Source of the DNA: Blasia pusilla | Taxonomy: Eukaryota > Marchantiophyta > Marchantiopsida > Blasiales | NCBI GenBank assembly: GCA_050084515.1 | Contig: CM114274.1 | Span: 38,750,001 to 38,814,000 of the forward strand | Reading direction: 5' to 3' | DNA: 64,000 nucleotides | Part shown: positions 11,830-22,180 of the stretch, piece after piece | Position numbering within the stretch: position 1 is the first letter of the stretch | Layout of the letters: every line of letters starts with the position of its first letter | The notes under the pieces: generated by a model | Told to the model about the DNA's origin: nothing | Seen by the model: only the letters and a program-made list of their open reading frames with translations | The model's database searches: none | Made by a program: the position numbers and the translations under genes

Positions 11830-12089
11830 CTAATTTCATCGACGACAAACCCACCTTCCAATAGGAACAACATCCATACGTGGAGTCAAACACATCATAT
11901 GCCAACCCCTAGAACATCGATCACACACCAACTGGGCCAGGTAACCAGCAGACCCACACAACATGCACCTCAAGCTAGCACGTATCATGGCTAAGCTTGG
12001 GTCAACATTACCAATTAAGCTCATGGTCCTTCCAAACAACTCCATCAGGACCCTCCAACATGAGAACTCCAGAAGCTAACACCTCGCGT
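11830..12089 (-). pseudogene. C-terminal PHD finger of the A1 polyprotein
   Basis: On the minus strand, after the X1 insertion, the integrase reading resumes as EVLASGVLMLEG, and within 120 bases a PHD-type zinc finger follows. In the minus frame starting at 12045 the ligands are C27, C30, C41, C44, H49, C52 and C67, with the diagnostic CDRCSRGWHMMCLTP and GRWVC phrases. The eighth ligand position (two residues after C67) is now a TGA stop. There is an earlier stop and frame change between the integrase tail and the finger. PHD fingers usually read histone H3 tails, so in the intact element this domain may have guided integration or bound chromatin. The equivalent part of A4 lies beyond the B insertion and outside the window. 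Confidence 0.7.
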
Positions 12090-13361
12090 TGTCGTGTCGA
12101 GAGTCTTTCTTCGAGCAAGGGCGGGCCTTCTAGCTGCGGTCGATGCAAGGTGAACTCTCTAAGAAGCTCTCCTTTTTCAATACAAAATTATGATGTACAC
12201 TCTCCATTCTCTCACGACAGGTATCACAAATGGAAGTGCCGAGGCGATCACTTCTTCGTAACATCGGACCCCAAAATTCCTAACTATAAAATCCCTATAA
12301 ACTATTTTACGCTTGTACATGAGGAAGATAGCACAACTAGTGTTAAACCCTACTTGAGCAGGCCTATTGACATCCATGGGTCGCTATATAAGGACATATA
12401 AAGTACAATCCCATGTCCTTCCATATGTGACGATAGGAAGAATCACCGGAGTTGGAGATTGCATGACCTGGTTCATGAACGCCTCCCCAAAGTGATAAAC
12501 TAAATAGCGAGTGAACCGGTGCCTATCTACAAAGAGTACCTTGACATGGTAAGGATTGAGGAAAGGAAAGTCCGGCATAGCTCGTGCTCCATCCCTATCC
12601 ATGCTTGACAAACATTCTCTACTCTCCTCAAGAATGGGTTTTGGCGGAGTTATTCTCCCAAGAGGGGTAATCCACTTTCATTGGGGAAGTAACAAGCCAA
12701 AACATCCGCTATTTTAGTATGACTAAACTCCTCTATGGTGACAAACCTCTCATTCCCACACATACACACCACACTCTAGAAACCTCTCAAAGAATAGACC
12801 ATGGTCAAGTTACTCTCCCAAGAGGGATGATCCACTCTCATTAGAAGAGCAAGCAATCCCAAATCCATACTCTCAAGAGAGACACGAGAGACACGAGAGA
12901 CTCAAGATGTGGAATAGAAGGTGATGAACCCTTGAAGGTCCCTCTTCTTTATATACTCACAAGGGATCCACAAGAGTACGAAATAGAGCTTATCTTATCT
13001 TGTGCCACATGGTTTCCTCTCAAGGCTTAGCCAATCACATTTTGACACAAGTAGATTTCTTCTTATCTCTTCCAAAATATCCTCTTTTATCCACTTGATA
13101 TTTTTCAAATTACCCCAACTAACCTAGCCACCAACCAAGACTACTTTTGCTTTTCATTAAAGCAACTACTTTACTTTTATAAAGTCATCTTTTATTTATT
13201 ACCTTCTTTTCTAAAGTTGGGCCCGCATAAAAGAGGCACCATAAAGAGGTTTAAACATAAGAATTTCCTTTTTCTAAGCCAATTTATTTAATACTAATGA
13301 AACTCTATCTAACACTTAATGACGAAGGAATTTACATACTGATTGATTTTACTATACGACA
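12090..13361 (-). mobile_element. LTR-like unit X1 (family X), inserted in the A1 integrase
   Basis: A 1272-bp unit whose reverse complement matches X2 (33635-34909) from end to end. On the minus strand it starts TGTCGTATAG and ends ACGACA, so it has TG...CA ends like an LTR. A TATATAAAG box lies at 12948-12956. It splits the integrase reading after ILRV. I see no convincing target duplication at this copy. The same short open frame as in X2 is present (12611-12384, then 12377-12177), broken by the same TAG. Confidence 0.75.
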
Positions 13362-14615
13362 GGGCACTCGTAAAATAGTGCGACTTGCCGTCACATCCAA
13401 CGTTGTTGGTGCAATCTGCTGCAAATAGAGATAGTCCCCCACATGGAACTTACGAATCGATGGTCGATAACCTCCACCCCGAATGGTTGCATACCGCAAC
13501 GTATCCCTGTGTTGAGCAATGGGAAGATTCTCAAAGGCTGTTGGTATAACTCTCCGTAAGAGCTCTGCCCGTTGAGAACACACTCTCATCCACATCTCTG
13601 GGTCATCAAGGTTCACCACCACAGTAGACTCCCGACGAATTGCTGTTGGCAAGTCTGGATCTCCGCCGTATAACAGAAAATAAGGTGAGAAGGAAGCCAA
13701 GGATGTTTGGCGACTAAACCTATACCCCATGGCTAACCATGGCAATTGAATATCCGAGTCTCCAAGATGCCCCTTCTGTAGGCCATACTTGCGTATTGCC
13801 CGCTTCACCGTTTGAACCACATGCTCAGCCTAACCATACGTCTCTGGATGATCTCGAGACGTGGTTCGATGATCAATCAAGGCCTTGTCACACAAGACCT
13901 GAAACTCACCTTGAAACTCTGTACCTTGGTCGGTTAGCACCTCAGCTGGTGCACCAAAATGACTAAGCACTCTATCAAGAAACGCATACGACGTTCCCTC
14001 ACTTGCCTTGTCAGGTAATGCCACCAACTCAATCCACTTGGAGAAGTGCTCCAACATCACCAACACATATCGATGATGTCGTACAGTCAACGGTAACGGT
14101 CCCGCAAAGTCCATACTCCAATAGTAATCCAAGCCCATATTAGGCAAGGGATGTAACTGTGGTGTAGGGGTATTGAATGATGCCCTCACCCGGTCACAAA
14201 CCATACAACGTGAAACCAACTGCTGCACCTGAGTATCCATGCCACGCCACCAATGCTGACCAAGTAAGCTATACGTATGCTTTACCCCAAAATGTCCCAA
14301 CTCCTCATGGGCATGTCGCACAATGCGCTCTCTCTGAGCCAAATACGGCACCACTCGTACTCTACGATCCTCCCACACACGGAGAATATGTGTTCCCTCC
14401 AATCGATACCTCTTAGCACATTGAAGAACACGGTCTCGCTCCTTGGCACTCACTATGCCTGGCACCCTACTGGTCCATAGGAACTTCAACACCAACGCAT
14501 CATTATGAATATCACGTTGATCCATACCACCATCTCCAACCTTAGGATCTGAAGGTTGGCCATCTACCCTTTGACTAGAGTAAGATGTCATGTGGTCCTC
14601 CATACTAGAGTCCAT
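13362..14615 (-). pseudogene. Integrase of A1
   Basis: The minus frame from 14615 carries the HHCC zinc-binding region (HEELGH, then CMVC) and the catalytic core: first Asp in SMDFAGPLP, second in LTDQGTEF, and the Glu in AEHVVQTVKRA after a TAG at 13830-13832. The residue expected at that TAG is Gln, so a C-to-T change explains it. The frame continues from 13820 through a typical Ty3 integrase C-terminal region (PYFLLYGGDPDLP, then GDYLYLQQ) until X1 interrupts it at 13361. Integrase joins the double-stranded DNA copy to the host chromosome. No chromodomain is visible; a PHD finger takes the C-terminal place. Confidence 0.85.
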
Positions 14616-14774
14616 CCCTAACCAACATTAAAAGGCAGATGCATGCCAACGTGGCACCATCTCCTTATCAACCTTGCCATGCCATCTAGCCCCAGTTGCA
14701 TCCTCTTGGCTGGTACATGGGTTCCTACTCAACCCATGAGCATCAAGGTTGGCAACTCCAGGTTTATGTACCAC

Positions 14775-16143
14775 CTAGAAGTCATACTCTTGTAAGATAA
14801 GAGCCCACCATGCAAGCTTCCTTGTAAGCTTGTCAAACTCCATCAACCACTTGAGCGGCTGGTGATCAGTAACAAGGGTAATCAATGTGCGAAACAAGTA
14901 ACACCTAAAGTGTGCCACAGTCCACACTACCGCCAAGCACTCTCCCTCATATGAACAATAGCACGACTCCGCTGCATTATTTGAATGACTTGCATAGGCC
15001 ACCACAAACTCCATGTGCTCATCATCATGTTGTGTCAACACCGCTCCAAGTCCCAACATACTTCAATCAGTGTGCAACTGAAATGGGCGCCCTCTGATAG
15101 GTCTCCTCAAGATAGGCGCGGCCACCAACTGGGCCTTGAGCTCCACAAAAGCTCTCTCGTGATCATATCCCCAGTGCCACTCTTGATCTAATTTCAGAAA
15201 TTGGTTCAAAGGCTTTGCCATAGCACTAAATCCCTTCACATACCTCCGATAGTAGTTTTCCAATCCCATGAATGCCCGAACTCTACTCACATCTACACAG
15301 AGGAATAAGTGCAATAGCCTCAACCTTTGCTTGCTGAACTCCCAAACCACCTGGATAGATCACATGACCCAAGTACTCAACTTCCTCATGGAAGAACTTA
15401 CACTTTCCTGGATGCAAACGTAGACCATGAGCTTTCAACCGCTCAAACTCAATCTGCAAATGTATCTGATGCTCCTCCACCGTGTTAGTGAACACCAAGA
15501 TATCATCAATGTAACACCAAAAAAATCCGAGCCTACTAGGATCCTGTCCATCTCTCTGAAACTCGGCAGATGCATTCTTCAACCCAAAGGGTAAGAATTT
15601 CCACTTGTACAAACAATCCTTGCCATGAGAGTTGACACCCCAAAATGTTGTCTTGGCCTTGTCACTCTCTCGAATTGGCAAGTGATGGTATCCTGCCCGA
15701 AGATCCAAAGTACTGAAAATCTTTTCATGTCCCACCACATCAAAGATCTCCTCAGGTGTAGGCATGGCATACCTATCGGCCATGGTCTGCCGATTGATAG
15801 GACGGTAATCTCCACACATCCGCCTATCCGTGTAGTTGCCATGCACATCCTTTTTAGCACGTATGACAGTGTCTGATGCATATTCTCCATGCGAAAACTC
15901 TACTAATCGAGCCTCTAAAAGGTCCAACGTCCTACTCTGAATCTGGTCCCTCTCCATATCACTATATCGATAGGGACGACGAAAGATTGGCGTATCACTA
16001 GCCAAATCAATCCATATACCGGGTCCAACCAAAGCACCCAACTCCTTCATGCTAAAGGCAAAAAAACTCCTATAAGCACGTAGGAATTTTGTCAAGCGTC
16101 GTTTGTCACTCCCGTAAGCTTGGGCCCAAGTAATGGCTCCCAA
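14775..16143 (-). pseudogene. Reverse transcriptase and RNase H of A1
   Basis: The minus frame 16143-15283 holds a Ty3-type reverse transcriptase: IFRRPYRYSDMERDQI, MCGDYRPIN, STLDLRAGYHHLPI with the first catalytic Asp, PFGLKNASAEFQ and CYIDDILVF (YIDD at 15502-15513). A short frame break near 15290 is followed by the connection region (FMGLENYYRRYVKGF) and RNase H (QLHTD at about 15063, AVLTQHDDEHMEFVVAYAS, then TDHQPLKWL) ending near 14775. The enzyme copies the element RNA into DNA. Small frameshifts make it inactive. Gene order and sequence agree with A4 at 55437-57022. Confidence 0.88.
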
Positions 16144-16199
16144 GTCTTCTCCACTGGCATACTAGAGGGAGAGGATGATGCCATTGGCTGCTATGCAAC

Positions 16200-16800
16200 C
16201 CCCTCACAAGATGGTACACCCTTAGCTATACCATCATTTGAGCACATGTGATGAGGGAAACTCACAAATGTGGGTAGTGCCATCCTAGGCTGCCCCACAC
16301 GGTTCACCACTACCATGGATGACCGATCAATAACCCTTACCACTTGAGAAAGTCGTCCAATATATATCCAAGATACTATCCACTGTAAGGCAAGGATCCC
16401 GCTGCACTATATCATATGCTCAACTTAGAACCTCCCTAGGCAACAAGTTTGTCCACCACAAGCGTGGACGATGTGCACGCGAGCCAACTCGCGCTGCATC
16501 CAACAACACCGCAAGTCCAATCCAAGACCGCACCTCATGAACACTCGCCGTCATCCGGGTCTGAGTGTCATCCAAAAATGGAACATTCTCCAGAATATAA
16601 GCAAGAGGACGTGCCTAATGAACCTGAAGATGTCGTATCACAAGCAACATCTCCCAAAACAATCGAGACCTAGGGTCATGTAATCCCTCACCACGACCAG
16701 CACGTGTATGACCCTGACATGGCCATCTAGCAATCACCAAATCCACAGGACCAACCCTCTCAAGGTCCTGCGCCCCCAACAATGTAATGTGTGACGACAA
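16200..16800 (-). pseudogene. C5-cytosine DNA methyltransferase remnant of A1
   Basis: On the minus strand the frame from 16800 reads LLGAQDLERVGPVDLVIARW followed by PCQGHT, which is methyltransferase motif IV (catalytic Cys codon at 16717-16719). In the next frame the sequence continues YILENVPFLDD (motif VI ENV) and SRAHRPRLWWTNLL (motif VIII, R-x-R), then a region matching the domain in A4. Motif I is missing: the upstream edge coincides with an inversion breakpoint at about 16800, and some 190 bases seen in A4 are absent. The domain sits between protease and reverse transcriptase in the polyprotein, as in A4. It is truncated and frameshifted, so not functional, but it is independent evidence that the domain belongs to the family. 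Confidence 0.82.
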
Positions 16801-18125
16801 AGCACGCTGGTTGAGGCATCAGCTACAGTTACGAGAGGAGCCACTCGAGCGCCAGAGCCACGTGGTGCTACTGTGGAGTTGGACCCACAGAGGGGTGAGG
16901 CTGGGAGGCAAGCTAGGCTTTCCCAGTCATTCTTGTTGTCTGAGGTGCCTAGGACTCCATCCATGGTTCCTACGCAGCCTATTGAGCCTATAGTGGGGAC
17001 TAAGGCATCTACATCGCGTGTAGTAGACACGGATGCAGCATCTAGTGCAGTATTGCCGATGGCAACTTCAGTGTTGGGATCCCCATTGTTTTCAGCCACT
17101 TAGTTAATGGCCTTAGGAGTTGACTTAGCTCCTGTATTTCAGCTAGCAGCCACGTTGTGTGAACGTGGGAGTGTTACTGCTACACGTGGTGAGGTGGATG
17201 AGGGTGTTGCGGTGGAGCAACCCTCTATGTCAGGTGTAGCATTGAGTACTAGTACTACTTGGCAGGCAGCAGCGGCGAAGATGGATGCATTACCAGCCCG
17301 GACAGCCATTGATCGTGAGAGGCTTACACCTAGTGTATGTATGTTGGACAACCGGAGTAGGATATTCTGATTGGTGAGTCCTACAGGACAGATGTATAGA
17401 CCAGATAGAGTCTTGTTAGACTCTGGTGCCCAACCTTTGATGTTGGGAAAGGCAACATGTATTGGTTTGGGTATTTGGAGGTTAGAGCTTGAGCCTTGCC
17501 CATTCCAGATTCAGACATCACTTGGAGGAACCAATGATAGGTCTCATTTCATGACACGCGAGAAGTTGTCTATACACTTGAGACCAGATCATGTGACTAA
17601 TAGCTCCCGTTTGGGAGTACTTGCAGTGGTCACATCACCCGAGTCGTATGATGTACTAGTTGGAGGAGCAGTTTTGTACCCGATGGGTTTTTAGATTGAC
17701 TACTGGACTGAGATAGCATCTTATAGACTGGTTGGAAGTTTGAGGATGGACGTATGAGCCAGGTTCCTGTGAGATATATTTATGGGGCTTGACCAAGAGG
17801 GTTATCCCCAAGGGTGTTAGCATCTGTGGCTGGTTTTAGTGGAGTAGTCACTTGGCCAGGAGACTTTTTAGAGGGTAACTTGTTTGCTATGGATTCTCTT
17901 GTGCATGAGGAGGTGGAGGAGGTCTCTAGTTTTGTAGTAGTGGTATCCTCATCGTTGGATGTGCCACTCTGGAGTTCAGGCGGTGCACTACGGCAGGAGG
18001 CTGATCGCCTAGTGCACGAGGCTTGGTGTGAGGCTCTTATACCTCACGAGGAAGAGGAGGCTCCATGGAGGACTCCTACTTCTGGTGTAGTTGGGTTATC
18101 CCCTTTGGATACTACACCCATCATC
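16800..18125 (+). pseudogene. Inverted segment of A1: gag end and aspartic protease
   Basis: Unlike the rest of A1, this segment reads on the plus strand. It begins in the gag C-terminal linker (VTRGATRAPEPRGATVELDP), matching minus-strand 49320-49430 in A3. After a stop (17101-17103) it continues into a retropepsin-type protease with VLLDSGAQPLMLG (DSGA at 17419-17430) and the YDVLVGGAVLYPMGF block, and ends near SPLDTTP, just upstream of where motif I of the methyltransferase should start. Both edges coincide with breaks in the minus-strand reading, so a piece of about 1.3 kb was inverted in place with loss of a short stretch. Confidence 0.8.
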
Positions 18126-18129
18126 CCCT

Positions 18130-18869
18130 CCATAAGAGGTGGAAGCCCCTGCTCCCGAACTTGCTCTATGCTGGATACCAGCCATAGTAGCCAACCTCTG
18201 CTCCAACTGCTCAATCCTGGCAGCCATAGCTAACTTTATTGTAGTGGTAGGGTTCAGCCACCGTAGGCTCTCCAACCGCTAGTCCACCTCTATCACCCCT
18301 ACCACTTCTACCACCTTGGTCTCTCTGAGCTACTCCACCACAGCCGCGGCCTGATCTCAACTCTGGATGAAGATCGAAACAACTCTCTCGAGGATGACCT
18401 GGTCTCCCACAATGATCACACTAAGTTGGGGCTGACTGAGGTCCATCCTCCGAAGTCCGTCTCCCATCCTCTTGGGGACAAAACCTCCTAACATGATCAC
18501 CTTCACATGTCCAACATGAGTGTCCTTGTTGCGGGGCAGAAAATGAAGGCAATGGTCTCTGTGCAAGTGTCCCTCTAGGACCTAATTGAGGTCGTGTGTA
18601 CCCCCCACAACTCCTACTACTACTACCACCACCACTACTACGAGACTGTGAGGTGGACTGCTTAACACGAGAAGTAGTAGTTGTATCCCTACTGAATGCG
18701 GATGTCACCACTCTCTCCTCCACCATGTTAAGCTCAATCTTCTTAGATAGAGCAAACACATGGGCCAATGTGGGTGAATCATCACTCATTAGAGTAGCAT
18801 CACGTACACTGCGGCGCAACTCTCTGTCCAAGATCCCATACCAAAACTGGACTACCTGAGCCTCGGTCA
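18130..18869 (-). pseudogene. Gag of A1, C-terminal half
   Basis: The minus reading begins at the M insertion with LTEAQVVQFWYGILDRELRR, continues through a Ser/Gly-rich linker and contains a zinc knuckle, CWTCEGDHVRRFC (Cys-x2-Cys-x3-His-x4-Cys, one residue shorter than the retroviral norm). It runs to about 18130, where the orientation switches. Gag packages the element RNA. The N-terminal half is at 32489-33239. Confidence 0.78.
18859..18869. repeat. Left target-site duplication of element M
   Basis: AGCCTCGGTCA here is repeated exactly at 32478-32488. The uninterrupted copy A3 has this site once (50180-50190, one base different). Confidence 0.8.
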
Positions 18870-20724
18870 AGGTGCGGTAAGAAGAGAGGAAGAGAGGAAG
18901 AGAGGAGAGAGGAGAGAGGAAACTACCTTCAACCGAAATAGATACTTTTTTTTTAAGAGAGTTTCCGTTGGGTTGAAGAGAGGAAACTTTTTGTGTGAAT
19001 TTTTTTGCACTTTTTTGTTCATTTATTAAACAATCCCACAGTTTTTTTTTCCTCTTCCATATTTTGGCAACCCCTGTGAGTCTGACGAGTTGCAAATTGC
19101 ACAAAATTTACAAAACTGAAAAATCAGTGGAATCATAAGTGTGGAACCAATCACTTTTTCCATCCAAGGTCTGGAAAAAATCTATCATTTGCCCCGGGCT
19201 GAATAGAGTTCAAGCTCACAGTGAAGGTTGAGAAAAAATAAAAGTACAATCTAAAACCTCATTTTGCATCCTCAAAGTGGTTTGTTTAAAATACTTCGAA
19301 CTTCTTTGAGGGACAGAATTGGTTGGTGGATTCCTACTCCTACCTCCGACTCTCTTAAAACTACCAGCAACACATAGTACATGTGCTTACAAGGGAAATA
19401 CCTTTTGCCACTTGTCTCTCTTTGGACAAAGTCATCACATGAACATGTGGGAAAGCAATGATGATGTGCACCACATACACCCCTGTGACACTTGAATTTA
19501 CAGTGTTGTTCCTGACCCAATACATCCTTCCTATTCCATTGCCACTCAAGACATCTTTCGTGGCGATGATCTCCATTTTTGCCTCCCGAGCTGCTGCAAT
19601 TCGTTTTGCTCTCTCCACCGTTGGCCTACACATTCTGTTTCTCTTCACCCCATTTCTAGACTCAAACAGAAATAATGGATTGAGATCATCCACCTTCTCC
19701 GGGTACATGTTGACATCAATCTTGGGTTGAATACGAAATGCGAAGGTCTGTAATCTGAACATGCTCGAACTTCCCCGATCTCTGAGTCCGAAACCGGCAC
19801 TTGTAAGATTGTCCACCGTCTTGAGTGCGATTCGTGCCCCTCACGGCGATGGGCCAAATCGTGGGGATATTCCCGGGAGCTCCAATGGCAGCCGAATAAG
19901 AATTCCGGAAAGCGCAAGATTCATTTGGGCACAAGAAGTACTTCAATTGATCCCCGGTCCTCGTGAAACGATCGAAGGTTTTGAGTCCCCAAAACCCAGG
20001 CAGTGGTCGTCCAGTCCTTGTACAGTTCTTATTTAGGAAAGTGCCACATGCTCTCCTAATGCCATCAGATGCTGCCCTGCAGGTGGGTCCACGTCCTGGG
20101 TTGCTCCGAGATATATGCCACCGTTTTAGGTTGCAATCCACCTCCATTACCGGAATCCCATATTGTTGAACCACCCTAGTGACAGGATGTTGCGAACTTC
20201 CAACAACGGAGGGCTTTTGAAATAAAACATTCACTGATTTTGGAGAAGTAACTCCATCATGGATTTGGGATGGGTCCGGGGTCCCCGTATAGCTGGGCGG
20301 TGTAATTTCCTCATCCAAATCAATCACCGGATTTGTTCCTCGATGCTGCCTCTTCACCTGCCTGAAGTCAAGATACTTATCTGGTCTCCACGAGTCTCGT
20401 TTGGACTGCTCTACCACCATCTGTATGGGACGTCTTGAAACCCGCCCACGAATATCCCCACCTATGTGTACGTCTTGCTCGAGTGGAGTTCCAGCTACGC
20501 ACCGGTTGAAGGCTTCGACATACAATTTTTCATCACTAGATCTCAGCCGCCTTGACATAGAGCTCGTAGATCGACGGCCCTTTTCCTTTTGTTATGCCTT
20601 TTGTGAGGAAGATATGGGATGCTGCAGACTGTAGCATTGCTCTTGCCTGGTCTTGTTGGCATGCCTCCATAAGTGAAATTCGTTGGCATGCTTGTGATGA
20701 CCTCCAAGAGGAATGAACACTTTC

Positions 20725-21726
20725 TGTCGCGACCCTCATGACCAAACAAGTGCCAAGCGGAACATTGGAACATTAGCGGGCTCACGCTAAGATGGTTTGC
20801 GCGTTGGAGTTGTCTCAAGAGGAGACAAGATACGAGACGCGAACGAGGAGTCGCGTTTCAGATGTTATGGTCGCGATTGAGAAACCTGGACCAAACGCGG
20901 AATGAGACTTGAAAGAAGTCGAGTCTAGGAAGTGGATTGCCAAAAGGAAGATCCGGATTAGGAACGCCACTAGCGTTTGAGAGTTTCCGACTGTATTTAT
21001 GGCCATAACTTTTAGCGCCAAGATGCGTTTGCAGCAAATAAGGGTGCGTTCGAAAGCTTATGGAAAGTCGGTCCAAACGCACCAAAGATCGCTGCAAACG
21101 CATAAGCAGCGGCCGAGATACGACCTGAAAACGACTGTAAGTGGAGTCGGGTTGAGGGCCACAATGAAGGGCCCGACCCTCTTTTCCCAAAGGGGAGGGG
21201 TTATTGGAGAACCCCAGAAGTACTAGTAAGGGGGAAGGTCTCCGAGAGTGCTTGGAACCCCAACCCCACTTTGGGCGCCACGGGGCGGCTCAAGGGCATG
21301 GAACGGAACGCGAGTTTGGGCGTTGGGTTGGAAAACCAGCACCAAGTCCATTGAGGCGATTTTAGACATCCCTCTTGGATTCCACGCCGCGACTCAATTA
21401 CTTGGGTCTCGGTTCGGAACTCACACGAGGACCGTTGAACAGTTGGGATCGCTAGGCGTGCAAGTGCCGTTTCAGATCCCTGGACTAATCAGGAAGTCTG
21501 TTCCAAGTCTTGAAGGACTTGCCATGTTTTGGATGCTAGGAACTAAGGAAGGTTGAGCTTGATGAGACGCCGAGTCGAGGACTCGGTGGGTTGGAACGCC
21601 GGTTGGCCCAGACCCGACTAACGAGAGTGCGTGTTTGGGTGCAGATCGGCGATGAGTTCGTGACCTACTGAACGCACGCTTCCGCAACACTAAAGATTGA
21701 CGTTCAACGAGAGTAGGGGCGCGACA
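20725..21726 (+). mobile_element. Solo LTR of family B
   Basis: A 1002-bp LTR from TGTCGCGACC to GCGACA, flanked by perfect 5-bp duplications CTTTC (20720-20724 and 21727-21731). It is related to the 5' LTR of B (57658-58397) and to the start of the B 3' LTR (63773-64000). No internal region is present, so it arose by recombination between the LTRs of a full element. It interrupts the transposase of M and is therefore younger than M. Confidence 0.92.
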
Positions 21727-21839
21727 CTTTCTGCTCCACTTGTGTTGGGGCAGAGGGCATTTTCATGAACGTTCAATCCCTGCAACGACGGCAATGTTAG
21801 AAGGGAACGAAAATAACCCATGAGTCAAAGAAATAAGGG

Positions 21840-22180
21840 ACCTGTCAGAACCAGACGGGTTGCAGGCCCGAGGCATCCCATGAACGACTCTACGACCCGT
21901 CGGGTCCCGACGTGTTGTAACCTTAAACCCACCTATTGCAACCCGTCAGAACCCGACGGGTTGCAAGGCCGAGGCATCCCATGAACGACTCTGTGACTCG
22001 TCGGATCCCGACGGGTTGCACACTCGGGACGACACCAAACATCTGGATGCAACCCGTCGGTTTTCATCGGGTTGCACACTCGAGCAACCCGTCGGTCTCC
22101 GTCGAGTTGCACACTCGGGCAACCCGTCGGTTTCCGTCGGGTTGCACACTCGGGCAACCCGTTGCATCCGACAGCTTGCT
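21840..22180. repeat. Palindrome array 1 in M
   Basis: Seven or more copies of a palindrome whose half-site is GCAACCCGTCGGA, for example 21938-21964. From about 22049 to 22165 it becomes a short tandem array with a period near 42 bases, each unit followed by acactcggg. It lies between the catalytic and downstream parts of the transposase, probably in an intron. Confidence 0.8.

Noticed and set aside
16449-16683. Plus-strand frames of 70-74 codons
   Set aside because: They are the antisense of the A1 methyltransferase motifs VI-VIII.
21840-22180. Repeats with short spacers suggesting a CRISPR array
   Set aside because: The units are whole palindromes at irregular spacing with repeated, not unique, spacers, in a eukaryotic transposon.
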